Shown here: positions 11,640-42,080 of the stretch, piece after piece
Position numbering within the stretch: the first letter of the stretch is position 1
How the letters are laid out: each line of letters begins with the position of its first letter
Origin: Mermis nigrescens
Taxonomy: Eukaryota; Nematoda; Enoplea; Mermithida; Mermithidae
Reading direction: 5' to 3'
Assembly: GCA_036768485.1 (NCBI GenBank)
Contig: JAVLUZ010000227.1
Span: forward strand, 355,334 to 419,333
Length of the DNA stretch: 64,000 nucleotides
Position numbers and translations under genes: made by a program
Notes under the pieces: generated by a model
The model's input: the letters and a program-made list of their open reading frames with translations, nothing else
Database searches by the model: none
What the model was told of the DNA's origin: nothing

Positions 11640-11817
11640 TTTTTATTCCCAAGCCTTACAGTCTAAATAGATCTACCATTCTGCTTTTGTCATATATGTA
11701 CATACGACGCCTAGGCCATTGCTTGAGATACTTTATTTTGCTGTATACCGCTGTTGCTTTTATCGTTGGCATTGCTTTCCACTTGGCTAGTAATTTGTAA
11801 ACGAATTTATCAGCAAA
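11640..11817 (+). promoter_or_regulatory. Presumed 5' flank / 5'UTR of NLE
   Basis: This is the only unique-looking sequence between the inverted-repeat element and the NLE ATG. The bases before the start (CAGCAAAATGG) give A at -3 and G at +4, a favourable animal context. No TATA box can be assigned with confidence. Confidence 0.35.
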
Positions 11818-30067
<18,250 letters not shown>

Positions 30068-30145
30068 TGGCCGGATTGAAAAATTTATCGCCTTGTCCTG
30101 TTATTGTCGATATTTTTGTTGGTTGTTTCCAAATTTGTACTGTTC

Positions 30146-30151
30146 AATAAA
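30146..30151 (+). terminator. Polyadenylation signal AATAAA of NLE
   Basis: AATAAA lies 79 bp after the stop codon in TGTTCAATAAACTC. Cleavage would be expected near 30165-30175. No other gene is visible from there to 30450. Confidence 0.75.
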
Positions 30152-30455
30152 CTCTTATGTTCAGCCGCGTTGCGCTCGCCGCGAGTGCATTAGCAAGCTG
30201 AGCGGATGAACCGTCTACAACATTTCTAATGATCGTAAACAATCGTTTAAGGTGATAAGAAAAAATACGGAGTGGTTGTTTGAAAAACAAGATAAACTTC
30301 TGTGTCAGCTATGATATAAATTAGGGTAAACAATTGAAATTCGAATAAAATGATCTGGTTTCGTCTTAGCGCTTGGTATTTTTACCATCTCATGTACGTT
30401 TAAAGCAAGATTTCGCATGATGATTCATGAAGATGTTCCACTGTATGTAACAATG

Positions 30456-30600
30456 GGTGGCAGCGACCGAATTCTGGGTGGTGTGAAACTGACAAAAATT
30501 TAGAAAAAACGTGCCTAAATTGAATCTTTGGGGTGCACATATATCGATCTTAGGGGGTGGTCCGGATTCTGGGGGTGTACAGCACCATGCCCATGTGTGT
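30456..30600. mobile_element. Family M (A-related) MITE
   Basis: GTGGGTGGCAGCGACC to GCCCATGTGTG, with GAAACTGACAAAAATTTAG as at 17440-17616. Shorter than family A, with the same terminal theme. Confidence 0.6.
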
Positions 30601-30947
30601 ATGTAAATACTGCCCACTTTGTTTTTTCGTAATAACTAATTCTTACTTTCAATTATTTATTAGACGTGGATGGAAGGTCCTATAAGCCATTTGACAAGGT
30701 TTCATCGGTTTTGCTTGTCCATGGTGTTTGCTGCTTGTGACCTTGGATAACTGTACTGATTTGGGTATTTTATCAGGTTCAGCTTGAGACAAGACCACAC
30801 ATGGGCGTGCACTGTACAAATGCTTCCAATAAGTATGTACCAAAACGGTATCTCGCCCAGGGCCCCCAAAAAGGTACCTCGCACAGGGCACCCAAATGCC
30901 TAAGACCGGGCCTGGTGACATACTACACTAAGTCCGTTAAATAAAAA

Positions 30948-31018
30948 TCTTGCAGCAGGAATCGAACCCGTGTTGCTTCGACGACAATCAGACGTCATAC
31001 CACTACGCTAAGCGGGAG
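30948..31018 (-). ncRNA. tRNA-like pseudogene or SINE head
   Basis: On the minus strand TAGCGTAGTGGTA (A box) and GGGTTCGATTCC (B box) are both excellent and correctly spaced, with GACG/CGTC pairing in the anticodon arm. The 5' CCCGCT and 3' TGCAAG sides do not form an acceptor stem, and the anticodon cannot be placed without a mismatch. Probably not a functional tRNA. Confidence 0.5.
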
Positions 31019-31065
31019 TTTTCGGCGATGTTTAAAATGCTAGTCTATCGTGTTTAACGGTCGAT

Positions 31066-31485
31066 CAGTGTTGCCAACTCTGAAAAGACTAACCGGACAT
31101 ACCAACATAAAACCGGACATGAGCACAAAGACACAACATGAGGCGAGTACTGACTGAATAGCAAGTGATTTGACGACTTAATGTGTAAGTAGTAAAGTTA
31201 GAGGTGAACAAGGTCGAGCGATATTGAGAAGGTATGTATGCGGAGCGGATGATTAGCCACTAGCCAGTGTGTTTGGTGTGTATGCTTACTTCCTACAGTA
31301 AGCAAATGTGAAACAAGAAAATGCAGCATGGCAATAACCTGATTCAGACAAAATTTTAAAAGCGGACCAACTGCTTAAAAAACCGGACATCGAAAACCGG
31401 CCATGACCGTCGACCGGACAAAACCGGACATCAAGCCTGAAAACCGGACATAAATGTCCGGTTTCCGGCCATGTTGGCAACCCTG
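31066..31485. mobile_element. hAT-type MITE K, perfect 8-bp TSD CGGTCGAT
   Basis: CAGTGTTGCCAACTCTG at the left, ATGTTGGCAACCCTG at the right, flanked by CGGTCGAT at 31058-31065 and 31486-31493. The interior carries seven or so copies of AACCGGACAT, clustered at both subterminal regions, as expected for transposase binding sites. Confidence 0.92.
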
Positions 31486-32181
31486 CGGTCGATTTATGAC
31501 AAGCTGGATGCGCGAATTCTATCCGCATGTTGCATGATCTGCAGGAAGACGGACTAACTTATGCAGCAAGAAATTTTTATTGAAAAACACTTCCTTCCTA
31601 TGTAGCTACTGTGATCTCTAATTGACCTACAGTAAGTAGGGAAGATGGAGTTACTGTAGCCTCGAAAAAGATTTGTTGAAAAAGCTCTCAAATAAATGAA
31701 ACAGACTATAGGTAAGTAGGCATATACATAAACGTACCGTGTATAATGTATTATGTAGGTATATTACGAAAAATTCGTTGCATCGTCAGTGGCGTTGTTT
31801 AGCGAAGTTGGAAATAAAATCGATTATAAAAATAACTTTCGTGAGGAACAATCGACGATATTTACGACTTTCAGTTATAAATGTGAATTTTATCGATATT
31901 CGATCAGCCAATTTCCCGATTTTATGAAAAAAACTTGCGATTTCTTGCCACTTTAGGTGCATTCTTTCAATTTTTGAATAAAATTGAAGTTCGCGCACCC
32001 CCCCCTTATAGTCAACGAACCCCACCCAGCACATTGGGCTGTCAAATTTCTGCTACTTTACATTGGCAGCAAGGGGCCAAATTATGGCAGTCAGATGGAG
32101 CATAACTGCAAAAAAAGCTGAATTATTCAATTCTACGGATCTACCATTTTGGAGAGAGACTTTGGATTCTGGGGGTTAAAA

Positions 32182-32443
32182 CCACACCTGGGCGTGGGGA
32201 GTTTGGGGGGTATGCACCCCCCAGAAACCAAAATACCCCCCCAGAAATCAAAATACCCCCCAGAATTCAATTTTTGAAATTTTTTTTCGTTTTTTTCGCA
32301 ATTTTTTGATGCCAATGGATAGTGCTTGATGAGAAACGTCAAAAAATGGTGTTTTTATTGCCATACCACCATTTTTAGGGCATTTTTCGACCTTCAAAAA
32401 AATCTTGCACACCCCCCAGAATTTTCTTGCTGCCCACGTATGG
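32182..32443 (-). mobile_element. Family A MITE, TSD TTAAAA
   Basis: CCACACCTGGGCG to CCCACGTATGG, flanked by TTAAAA at 32176-32181 and 32444-32449. The stretch 31494-32175 has no supported gene. Confidence 0.93.
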
Positions 32444-32532
32444 TTAAAACCCTATCCTTTTACGTCTAAGTATTATGTCCTCTCATTTTCAATGTTTAAA
32501 TCAATTTTTCTCGCTTTTAAGCACGTTATTGT

Positions 32533-32570
32533 GGCCCGGGCACTTTAAGGTAGCCTTAAAGTGTCCGGCC
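32533..32570. repeat. Strong hairpin (CACTTTAAGG / CCTTAAAGTG)
   Basis: GGCCCGGGCACTTTAAGG and CCTTAAAGTGTCCGGCC pair around a 3-base loop with two mismatches. It is followed by CCGGACACTGG, a further copy of one arm. No gene is seen in 32571-33885, although 33205 carries another GGCGCGAAGCGCC core. Confidence 0.7.
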
Positions 32571-34197
32571 GGACACTGGTTTGAGACCGGCGCGAAACGC
32601 CGGAAATGTTTAGAAATTCCTAACCGTTTTACCTGGCGTCTTCTCCCTAAAATCTCGTTGCACATGTAAAACGAGATTTTACGGCTGCGGGGGATCTGGG
32701 GTGGCGCGCTCAAGAGTTCCCAGGGGTCCGGGGCAGAGTACCAGAAAATTTTGTAAAAAAGCATTAAATGTAACGTTAAAATTTTCGCAAAATCGGCCAA
32801 ATCACAGTTTTGAATCAAGCCCAAAAACACTTACAATTGATGAACTCCTACATTGCACAAAACTTCTGAGCTGAAATGCGTTTTTAGATGGAGCAATTAA
32901 AACTTTGTTCTTACCCTTTTTAGGCCCATTTGTGGCCTTCTTATTAACAATATGCAGTTCGGAAAACAGGAAATGCGCAAAAACATGAGAAAATTTGGCC
33001 ATTCGTTTAATTTAAAATATGATTATGTGTCCTTGTAAAGAAAGACAAACAAAGCAAAGAATAGACAAACTGGTACACTACGCACTTTCATTCGACGAAC
33101 AAATAGTGCATTAAATTACTAAAGTGATGTGAAGTGCTGGATTTTTTTAGCTGATTTAAGCTTTTAAATTCAATGGATCTATATGACAATAAATAATAAT
33201 GACTCGGCGCGAAGCGCCTAAAAATTTTGACGTTTTTGCCTTTTTGAACTAGACACACATTATTGCAACAGAAGAATCAACAATATTTCTGAAAATTTTC
33301 GGGAAGGAGCATGTGCCCCCAATGCCCCCTGGCTACGCCTATCTTACGTGTCGTTTTAAATCGGAATATGTGGACAATGTGTATTCTTTTTCCACTACAT
33401 GCAAAGTATCAAAAATACGAAAGCAAGATTTCTTTATCGTTTTTTATCTTTAAATTTATTTAGATGTTATTATCTGTATTGATGCTGCAAGGTAATAGAA
33501 TGTATACTTAAATAGAGATTGAAGGAAAAATTTGAATTGCGCTTTTAGAAGTGTTACAAATTAGAATTTGATTGAAATATTACTTTTGAATAGAAGTAAA
33601 TTTGAATTTGCTTTTAAATTTATAGTCTGTTTCACACAACTTCGTTCATAAATTTTTATATATATCCGACAATATGCTGACGGATTGCTATTATGGTATT
33701 GATCTGATATATAGTTATCGTAACCCTCGGCTTACTGTCGTTGAAAAATTATTAGAATTTATGCACGAAGTTATGTGAAACAGACTATAAATCTAACGGT
33801 TTGAACAATTTAAATCTACTTCAAATTCAAATTTAAAAAAAATCAGTAAATTATGGAGGATGTACATACATACCACCGGCCCGCCTAGCCAGCAGCTATC
33901 ATTAAAATACTTGCATTTAATTACATTTTATACATTTGATAAATTATATTTGATAAGTAAAATGACAATTTTGTGTTTTTAGAATTTTGTTTGTCATAGA
34001 AAGATAGCATAATATACTCGTAATTAAGATTAATTTTCCAATGGCCAAAATCGTTTAATGTAAATATGTAGAACAAAAGGCACACGTGACATGTATATTA
34101 TGTGGTACATCGAGCTCATTTTATGCATTTGAATCAAAATGTACATAGACCACACAATTGGTTATTTTGCCTTAACGCAACAGATGACCGACCATAG

Positions 34198-34460
34198 GTG
34201 GGCGGCACCAAAGTTCTGGGGGAGGGAGGTGCAAGATTTTTTTCAAAGGTAAAAAAATTGCCTTAAAAATGGTGGTGTGGCGAAAAAACACCATTTTTCA
34301 ACGTTTCTCATCGAGCCCTATCCATAGGCATCAAAAAATTGCAAAAAAAACAAAAAAAATTTAAAAATTTGACTTCTGGGGGGTATTTTGATTTCTGGGG
34401 GGGTGTTTTGGTTTCTCGGGGGATGCATCCCCCAAACCCCTCCCCCACGCTCAGATATGC
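34198..34460 (+). mobile_element. Family A MITE, TSD AGATGA (in duplication copy 1)
   Basis: Flanked by AGATGA at 34192-34197 and 34461-34466. The same insertion is present at 53231-53497. Confidence 0.85.
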
Positions 34461-34772
34461 AGATGACCTACCCGATAACAACAGCCCCATCGAATACAAA
34501 ACAAGTACATAGGTACACGCGTGCAGTATGACTAACCCGCTCGCCGTGGCATTGCCTATATTGTTTGACGAGGGTCACCAACTGACAGGCATTGTTAATT
34601 TACGCGCGTGGGAAACAGTAGCGCTGTAGCTTTGATGTCCGTGTCAATTTGTTTCCAACTAAATTCACTGAGCCAGAATCCAACCAAAGGCGACAAAAAT
34701 TGATAAAAGGTGGATTTTCTTTGAAAATTACTCGAAAATAGCTTGGAATGGGCCGCAACCGATTGAACAGCG

Positions 34773-34968
34773 CAGTGGCGAATCTAGGATTTTTCTAGGG
34801 GGCGATACCCCTAAGGGGGCGGAACCCTGACTTGGGCGGAAAAATTAGCCGTTTTGACCCCAAAATCGCTAAAAATCGCTCAAAATGCTTAATTTTTCGC
34901 ACTATTTTGGGCCAATGGGGGGCGGCCGCCCTCCCCCGCCCCCCCCCCCCGCCCTAAATCCGCCCCTG
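34773..34968. mobile_element. Family B hAT-type MITE, filled site with empty counterpart in copy 2
   Basis: CAGTGGCGAATCTAGG to TAAATCCGCCCCTG, flanked by GAACAGCG and GAACAGTG (7 of 8). The matching position in the other copy (about 53785-53800) reads GATTGAACACTGGTAG with no insert. Confidence 0.92.
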
Positions 34969-35010
34969 GAACAGTGGTAGTTGTGTCTCGGACTGTATGA
35001 CCATTATTGA

Positions 35011-35254
35011 CCACTCGCGAATTCGGTTGGGTTTGTGGTATGCACGCACCCCCTCCCCCAAAAGACCAAATAACCCCCCCAGAATTCAAATTTTAATTTT
35101 TTTTCTTTTTTCGCACTTTTTGATGCTGATGGGTAGTGCTCGATGAGGAACGTTGAAAAATTGTGTTTTCTCGCTATACTACCATCTTTAATGCCATTTT
35201 TGGCCTTTGAAGAATCTTGCACCCCTCCAGAATTTTAGTGCCGCCCACCTATGG
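35011..35254 (-). mobile_element. Family A MITE, diverged (duplication copy 1)
   Basis: CCACTCGCGAATTCGG to CCCACCTATGG with the usual core TTTTTGATGCTGATGGGTAG. No clear duplication. It is shared with 53827-54088. Confidence 0.75.
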
Positions 35255-36044
35255 TTGTTAGTTAATGAAAACCATTGTCATTTGTCCTTTTTTGGCCCTA
35301 AATTTACAATACTTTACCGAATAAATTCGCCCTTCCCCAAACTCCGTTATGCCCGTCTGCTAGCAGCTGTAATGGTGTAGCTGTGGGGGGATATAGGAGG
35401 GACTACTTTCCCCAAAGTTTTGGAAGTACGAATGTTTTCTACAAAGATCCCCTAAAGGAACAAAGTGCAAATCCTAAAGCGCTTGTGAAAGATCGTCTGA
35501 ATAGATTTCGGCACTCTTCTCAACTAAAGAGCCCAAAATTTTAGGGCGCTTTGTACCTATTTATTTACATACCGCATATTTTGAATGTAATTCAAATAAA
35601 CCTAAATTTTTCAGAAAAAGTTCAGCGCGTAGATCTCGCTGTGTAAAGCTAAAAACACCATTATTTTCGCCTCTCTACAAGTAGTTGTCGAGATACTTGG
35701 CTTCAAAATTTTCGTCCCCCTCTAAATTCAGAAGGCCAGCTGCACCCTTGAGCAGCTCTGTAGATTAATGCGTTCCATTACATAGCTGAAAAGTTAAAAG
35801 AAACTAGGTGGAGAAAGTTACAATGCCATGATATAGAACTTAAGATTATTCACATGAGAAAGATACACATTCTTAAAGTGGATATGATCGTTCCAGGCCC
35901 CAGCTCCAGTAAAAATGGCGGCCCCGGTATAGCTCTAGAGAACACATCTTCGTTGCATCCACTTTGTGCCCCGTGTTGTATGTTTTTTTTGCTTTCTTTG
36001 CCTTAAGCAGGCCACACAGAATTTGTTGGCTGTCCGTATGGTTG

Positions 36045-36249
36045 TGGTCGTATGGCGAAAAAAACGAAAAACACCATTTTTCGACGTTTCTCATCGATCA
36101 TTACCCAATGGCATCAAAAAATCGCTAAAAAAGCAGAAAAAATTTCAAAATTTGAATTATGGGGGGTATTTTGATTTCTGAGGGGGGGGGTATTTCAACT
36201 TGTGGGGGTGCATATCCCCCCAAACAGCCCCCCTCACGCCAACGTGTGT
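36045..36249 (+). mobile_element. Family A MITE, 5'-truncated (duplication copy 1)
   Basis: Starts within the core (GTCGTATGGCGAAAAAAAC) and ends CACGCCAACGTGTG. It is shared with 54876-55077. Confidence 0.75.
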
Positions 36250-36624
36250 TTACACAGTATTAGTATTGTAATGGTGGGCAATAAAACGCTCGAACCCAGG
36301 CCTCTTGAGTGAACAGGCATTACTTCGAATAAAAATGATGCCCTATTTGTAACTTTCATAGCACAATCTTCAGAATTTCTTCGCACTAATTGCCTTAATT
36401 CAAATGTTATTTATTTTTATTATATTGACAGCTTCCTGTGGAGAAGAAGCATGCTACATCTTCCAACGACAATGTTATAAGTGAAAATTTGTCTTCCTCA
36501 AATTTTGTTGTTAAACTGCTTAGCTTAAGGCGATTGGGAATTTTACCGGAGAATATATTATTTTCATAACAGGCCTTGATAATCCTTAAAGAAAAATGCA
36601 GTACTAGGTATAACTCGTTTGGGT

Positions 36625-36822
36625 TTAAATCTGGATATTATCACTTGCATAAATGTATGCAATTTTTAAGTCATCATTTTTCCTGCGAATATAACCACCA
36701 TCGCTTACTGCTATAGTGAACGTAATACATGCAAGCATTGATGCATCATTTCTTATCTGCTGAATAAACAAATAATGAAATAATAACGCGTCAACTTTTA
36801 GCTCGTATAAGGCAGTTTTCAT
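36625..36822 (-). CDS. Small unrecognised open frame kept in both duplication copies
   Basis: A 65-codon frame (start MKTALYELKVDALL, end SDNIQI) is matched by 55454-55648. The two differ by a few substitutions and by one whole-codon deletion that keeps the frame. I do not recognise the product. The frame may be a chance survivor in a recently duplicated segment, so coding status is doubtful. Confidence 0.2.
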   Translation of the reverse strand: MKTALYELKVDALLFHYLFIQQIRNDASMLACITFTIAVSDGGYIRRKNDDLKIAYIYASDNIQI

Positions 36823-37539
36823 ATGGTATTTTCATAAACAAGGTCATGTTGATTAAAAATCGTGAGGCAACCGTTGTAATTTTGGAAATCGATGAGGCAT
36901 CAATGCTTTTGAAGAAATTAATTATGTGTCTCGCAGAAACGTGGAACAGGCAATTTTTATTCTTAAAAATTGGCACATGGAGGAATTCGGATTCTTATTA
37001 GAGCTATATTTAATATTAGAATATACAATTTTATTAAGATTCGTATTCGCTCATAATTAATGTGAGCAAATTTGTTAGGATCCAAAGTCGCACCAGCAAG
37101 TATTATTACTAAATTAAATAATTAATAACTGCATAATGTATTTTTGAGTTGAACCAGAGAAAAATTATATTTTGCATATAAAAATACTCGTTTGTAAGAA
37201 TATGTTAAAAATAAAAAACAATAAATAAAAATAAATAACATAAAAAATCAAAAATTATATATAAAATTATATTAAATCATGAAAGCAATAAATCATATAA
37301 GTACCTTATCATAAAAACCATGATATCATATAAAAATCAGAAAATCATATAAAATAACATGTTTTCGTGCATGAAATCCAAATTCTCTTATTTAATTATC
37401 CGATTTTCTAAGGGCTAAACTCAGCATCTTTGCGACTGACCCATATTTGTCTTAATTTGGCCGCGCAAAAATGAGCATCAAAGACAGTGGTTTAGCTCAA
37501 CTTTAGCCTAATCGCATGCTAAGGGCGAAAAATTGAATT

Positions 37540-37633
37540 TATTCGATAATCATGATCGCCAGGCCCGCCGGATTTTGCTATTTTTGGGGCGAGAAGAGGC
37601 GCAGAGCTTAGTGGTCACTTAATGTATATTATG
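37540..37633. repeat. Dispersed ~150-bp repeat unit (GCCAGRYCYGCCGGATTWTGCTA), interrupted by mariner-type element
   Basis: Units with CGCCGGATTATGCTA, TTGGGGCGAGAAGGGGC and GCTTAGTGGTCA occur at 37540-37633, 38365-38470 and 38505-38600, and again in copy 2 (56320-56425, 57175-57275, 57320-57410). The mariner-type element lies between the first two units in each copy. Confidence 0.75.
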
Positions 37634-37635
37634 TA

Positions 37636-38342
37636 CGAGGAGCGTTCAATAAATTCGTGCTAGTTTTGCAATAACTTTTTCTGTCTGTGCTATCATCATA
37701 CGGTGTGTTGCATAGCATTCCCCTACACGTGTTGTACGTTCTTGCACTCATTATTTCTTTCTTCATAAGTTTTCATGTCCTAGAAAATTCTTTAAACTGA
37801 CCACATATGTTCAAAATTTAAAGAAATATTTGCCTACTCATATCTCAGGCACTGATTTACGTTTGGCTCTGAAATTTTCGGTAGAGAAAAGGAACTTAAT
37901 GGATGTTGATAATGCAATGTCAAAAACCTCGCCTCAATCCGTTTTATTTTTCTAGCGGTACCTCTGTTTCTTTGAACGGAGGTTATTTCAAATTTTACCC
38001 AGGAATGCAAAATATTTATTCAGCCAAAATATATAAATCAGAAGGAAAAGTCATCCCAAAAAAATCCTTATGGCGTTGGATGAAAATATATGAATTACTG
38101 ACTTCATTCATTGAAAATCAAAAATATGACAATTAATTGTTTTTGTTGTTTTTGGATTACTTTGTAATGTTATGTAAAGTTTAAAAAAATTTTTAGGAGA
38201 GAAAAACTTACAAAAAAAGTAAATGGTGAGTGCAAGAACGTACAGCACATGTAGGGGAATGCTATGCAACAAACCGTATGATGATATCACAGACAGAAAA
38301 AAGTTATTGCAAAACTAGCACGAACTTATTGAACGCCCCTCG
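37636..38342. mobile_element. Non-autonomous Tc1/mariner-type element with ~115-bp TIRs, TA target site (copy 1)
   Basis: The ends CGAGGAGCGTTCAATAAATT and TTATTGAACGCCCCTCG, followed inward by about 115 bp of inverted match (CGTGCTAGTTTTGCAATAAC and beyond), are flanked by TA on both sides. The GTTCAATAA..TCGTGC theme is typical of mariner termini. The interior has a 77-codon frame (37903-38136) but no recognisable DD(D/E) transposase. Confidence 0.85.
37903..38136 (+). CDS. Unrecognised open frame inside the mariner-type element (copy 1)
   Basis: 77 codons, Tyr-, Lys- and Ser-rich, ending KSLWRWMKIYELLTSF then IENQKYDN. The counterpart at 56698-56928 keeps the frame with a few replacements. 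The product is unknown. It could be a scrap of the former transposase region, but no catalytic motif is visible. Confidence 0.25.
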   Translation: MLIMQCQKPRLNPFYFSSGTSVSLNGGYFKFYPGMQNIYSAKIYKSEGKVIPKKSLWRWMKIYELLTSFIENQKYDN

Positions 38343-38900
38343 TACAACAAAAGTGATTTATATATCCGATAAACCTGATCCGAGGGGCAGGTTTATAAAC
38401 GCCAGATCTGCCGGATTATGCTAATTTGGGGCGAGAAGGGGCAGAAAGCTTAGTGGTCATTAAACGTGTATGTACATAATTTTAGCACAATGCAACAAAA
38501 TTCATTTATCCTATAATCCTGATCCGGAGGGAGCAGATTTATAAACGCCAGGTCCGCCGGATTATGCTAATTTGGGGCGATAAGGGGCAGAACGCCGATA
38601 AATATAGGTAACATTAAATTTTTTTAATGTCTCCTGAAAAATTTCTTATATCTTTTTGAAGAAAAAATCTTACCCTCTTTTTTCGTCTAGAAACTCGTAT
38701 ACTAATTCGTTTACATTTTTCTGCTATCTTTATTTTCAATAATTCCCACTCTTTTAACTTCATATTTATCATTTTTGGAATATCTTCAAAATATGCAATA
38801 ACGATCTATTTAATTTATCATTTTGCTTTAAACGTAAAAAAATTTACCCGTCAAGAATTAGCAATAACTACTTTATGTTGCAGAAAGCTAAAATGAATAA

Positions 38901-39000
38901 NNNNNNNNNNNNNNNNNNNNNNNNNNNNNNNNNNNNNNNNNNNNNNNNNNNNNNNNNNNNNNNNNNNNNNNNNNNNNNNNNNNNNNNNNNNNNNNNNNNN
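38901..39000. other. Assembly gap (100 N)
   Basis: Exactly 100 N, the conventional placeholder for a gap of unknown size. Sequence on the left matches 57700-57709 of the other copy; sequence on the right does not continue that match. Confidence 0.99.
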
Positions 39001-41154
39001 TTTTAGCAGTTCGCGGAAGCCATGCCGAAAACAGCTTGGTTCTGTATCGGTTAACATAGCCAAATACGAGTAGCCATTGCGCGATGGTGTACTCGTGGCT
39101 ATGCCTTCAGTTCTCAAATAAATCCCTAATTTTTATTACAAAATTCTATTAGATACTTGTCCGGTAAACCAGAGTTACGTATATGCTAACATCAGTAATT
39201 TGCTTTGTAAGAGTTATTGAATGTACGATTTCATTGCATTATTATGATCATTTTAGTAAAAGGCGTATATTGTATTATTTTACGTTCGTGTTCCATATTA
39301 GTATTTACATAACCTATAATATCGTTCAGTTCTATTTTTTGTGAGCGTCGATGGACGCCAATTGAGACATGTAAATTTGGCATTTATGAATTGGTCGATG
39401 TTAGTGAGTTTGTTGTATTATATGGCAGTGTATGATTTTTCCTAAAATATATTGGTTGGTTTTACATCGTCGATGACTTCTGTTATTATAGTGGAAAGGA
39501 ATGGTGAATATTTTTTAATTATTTATTTCGTTCAAAATTCTATATTCTTTTCTCAACCCTAAAATTAGCCAAAAACCTTATTTAATTATTTATGATGATT
39601 GACCACATGAGAGCTCACTGTTGCTGTATTTAAGGTCTAGAGTGCTACCTACATTAGGGACCAAAAACATTTCAAGACAAGTGTAAACTAAGAAAATAAG
39701 TTAATTTATCAACTTGAGCTGGGGTGAGATAGGTCAACTGACCTTGCGGCATTCCGGGATTTAGGTAGGTACGAGTACGAGTGTTAGGATTTAGAGCGTA
39801 GCTGCTGAGACTCCCGACTAAAAGCGGTCAGCAATATTAGGACTGAGGGAGTCGAAGCCGTAGGTCTACAAGGGTCCAGAGAATCCAAGTTGTTATTTGA
39901 CTACGCGATTGGGACCAGCGCTAAGAGCAGATTTAGGTAGGTACCTAAGTAAATCCCGAAGGTGAATACTACATCCGTTTCTATGTTGATTTTGTAGACA
40001 TAGAGCGGATCCATTGTATTTATATGTTGAAATAGTTTTGAAACCTATTCCATGAGCAAAAAATGGTTTTGTAGGTCGCCAAGAAAGTGTGTAAATGTCA
40101 TTAATTAGGTAGTATCCGCCTCGCAGCGCTGGAAAAATCTGAGGAATTATGGTCGCTGATGGCCAAAAATTATTGCAAATTACAAATCCATTCTTTATCT
40201 CGCCCAATATTTTTGTCCAATGGGGGCGGCTGCCCTCCCCGCCTCCTTTAATCCGCCCCTATCCGGAAATTATTTGTTTGCGTCATTTTTAAATGTATTT
40301 TACTTGTACAATTTGATAGGGGACGCGTTCATCTATTTAGGAGTCTAATTCACGGAACCTTGTATGGATCACATCACAATTTCTGGAGTCAGTGCAAATG
40401 GAATACAGAAGCAGTTTAAATTGAAGCAACAATCATGGTATTGCGCATTTGATAAGCATGTTATTGAGAAGCCTAAAAACTGGGCAGGTCCGAAGACCCA
40501 CCCATGCGCAGTGATCGGTCGCTTTCGGGAGCCGAACCAGTGCTCAATTACCTAAAGAATTGCGCTATTTAATACAGATATGAAACGTCATCTCGACGGG
40601 TTAAAGCGCAAAAGCTACAAATAGCTCATCCGAGCAGCGAAACATGCTGACGGGAAAACAGCGCATCAGCTCAATGAGTGTGTAGTGCACCGCACTTACA
40701 AGCATTTGAAGTTTTGATTTTTTGTAGGTACTCGCTTGAACGCTGAAAATTAATTTCCATGCACAAGGTTTCCAAGAATAGACTGTAGTAATATTTGATT
40801 CTCTGAAATTGCTTATTTCATAAATTTGACTAAAATGACAAATTTCGGAAGGTTGCTTATTAAAACTATACTTGTGTTCTTTGATACAGTAGCTTATTCT
40901 CTTGAAATTTGCAGGGTTATATACAAAGGTAAATAAGGCCGACTTTGGCATCCTGTTGAGTGTCTGAGCGTCTCTCGTTCTCATGCAGCAGCATACATGA
41001 TGCAATGTCTCTTATGCCCGGCAGTTCGTATTTTTCTTGACAATTTTTATCTTTCTTGAAATGTATAGACGCCAGGCAGATAGCCATTTTTTCAAGAAAG
41101 TGAAACAATCATTGCGGTTTGTCCAATTTGATTAGGTATCCAAGAAAATAATTA
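39001..41154. other. No gene recognised
   Basis: Unique-looking AT-rich sequence with only short frames. About 40215-40262 is the 3' end of a family-B element (GGGGGCGGCTGCCC to AATCCGCCCCTA). Nothing else is supported. Confidence 0.6.
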
Positions 41155-41566
41155 GGTATATGCAGGCCCGTATCCAGGATTTTATTTCGGGGGGGGGCGA
41201 AAATTTTTGAGGCCCGATATCTCGAGAACCATTAGGAGATAGGCGAAAATGAAAACAGTTTTGAGCGTATCTCGATGAGCTCTATACGACGGTGAAGAAA
41301 AATTTCAACAAAAAAATTAAAAAATTTCTCTTCATTTCATATTGATATACCTACAGCAAATTTATCATTTAAGCTGCTTTCTCATCACCTAATCGACGAA
41401 TTATTTCTTATCTCTGGTCTTTGTACTTAATCATTGTGCTTTACAGAGAAAAACAATACGGATAATGAATAATTATCCGTATTGTTATAATAATTATCCG
41501 TAATGAATAATTATCCGTACCGCTCCCCCTTAGGAAAGTCCTAGATCCGCCACAGCGCGAAGCGCC

Positions 41567-41758
41567 CAGTGGCGGATCTAGGACTTTCCTAAGGGGGGCG
41601 GTGCCCCTAAGGGGGGGCGGAACTCTGACTTGGGCGGAAAAATTAGCCGTTTTAACCCGAAAATCGCTAAAATCGCTCAAAAATGCTCAATTTTGCACAC
41701 TATTTTGGGCCAATGGGGGGGGCCGGCCTTCCCCCCGCCCCCCATAAATCCGCCCCTG
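41567..41758. mobile_element. Family B hAT-type MITE, perfect 8-bp TSD GAAGCGCC, nested in H1
   Basis: CAGTGGCGGATCTAGG to TAAATCCGCCCCTG, flanked by GAAGCGCC at 41559-41566 and 41759-41766. A short inverted family-B end (CCTAGATCCGCCAC) lies just to the left at 41535-41553. Confidence 0.95.
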
Positions 41759-42080
41759 GAAGCGCCGAAAAACATTGACATTCTCTGCAAATCAACTTCA
41801 AATTTGAGCGGTTTTGAGCGGGCTAGAAGACAAAAAACATATAAACAATGAATGCGGCGTGAAGCGCCGGAAAAATTTCATGTTAACCATGTCATAACTC
41901 AAATTTGAGCTGTTTTGAGTGAGCTAGAAGGCAATAACTATAATTAAACAATGAATCCGGTGCACAGCGCTAGACAAAAATTGACATGCTCTCACTGTTT
42001 AACTCTAATTTGAGCGATTTTTAGCGGTTTAGAAGACAAAACTATACATAAACAATAAATCCGGCGCGAACGCCGGAAAA
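41759..42080. repeat. ~100-bp tandem units with GGCGNGAAGCGCCG cores, inside H1
   Basis: Units start at 41759, 41864, 41962 and 42065. Each has CAAATTTGAGCGGTTTTGAG-like and ACATAAACAATGAATCCGG-like blocks. Confidence 0.8.

Larger units (their letters stand above)
33886..38900. repeat. Long duplicated segment, copy 1 (truncated by assembly gap)
   Basis: Begins TAGCCAGCAGCTATCATT and is colinear with 52927-57709, including the same family-A insertions and the same mariner-type element. It differs by small indels, by a family-B insertion present only here (34773-34968) and by a segment at about 34610-34632 absent from copy 2. The match runs straight into the N run at 38901. Confidence 0.93.

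Noticed and set aside
30948..31018. Functional tRNA gene
   Set aside because: The A and B boxes are good but no acceptor stem forms and the anticodon loop needs a mismatch, so it is kept only as tRNA-like.
38851..39117. Open frame of 88 codons on the minus strand
   Set aside because: It spans the run of N, so a third of it is undefined and the frame across the gap is meaningless.
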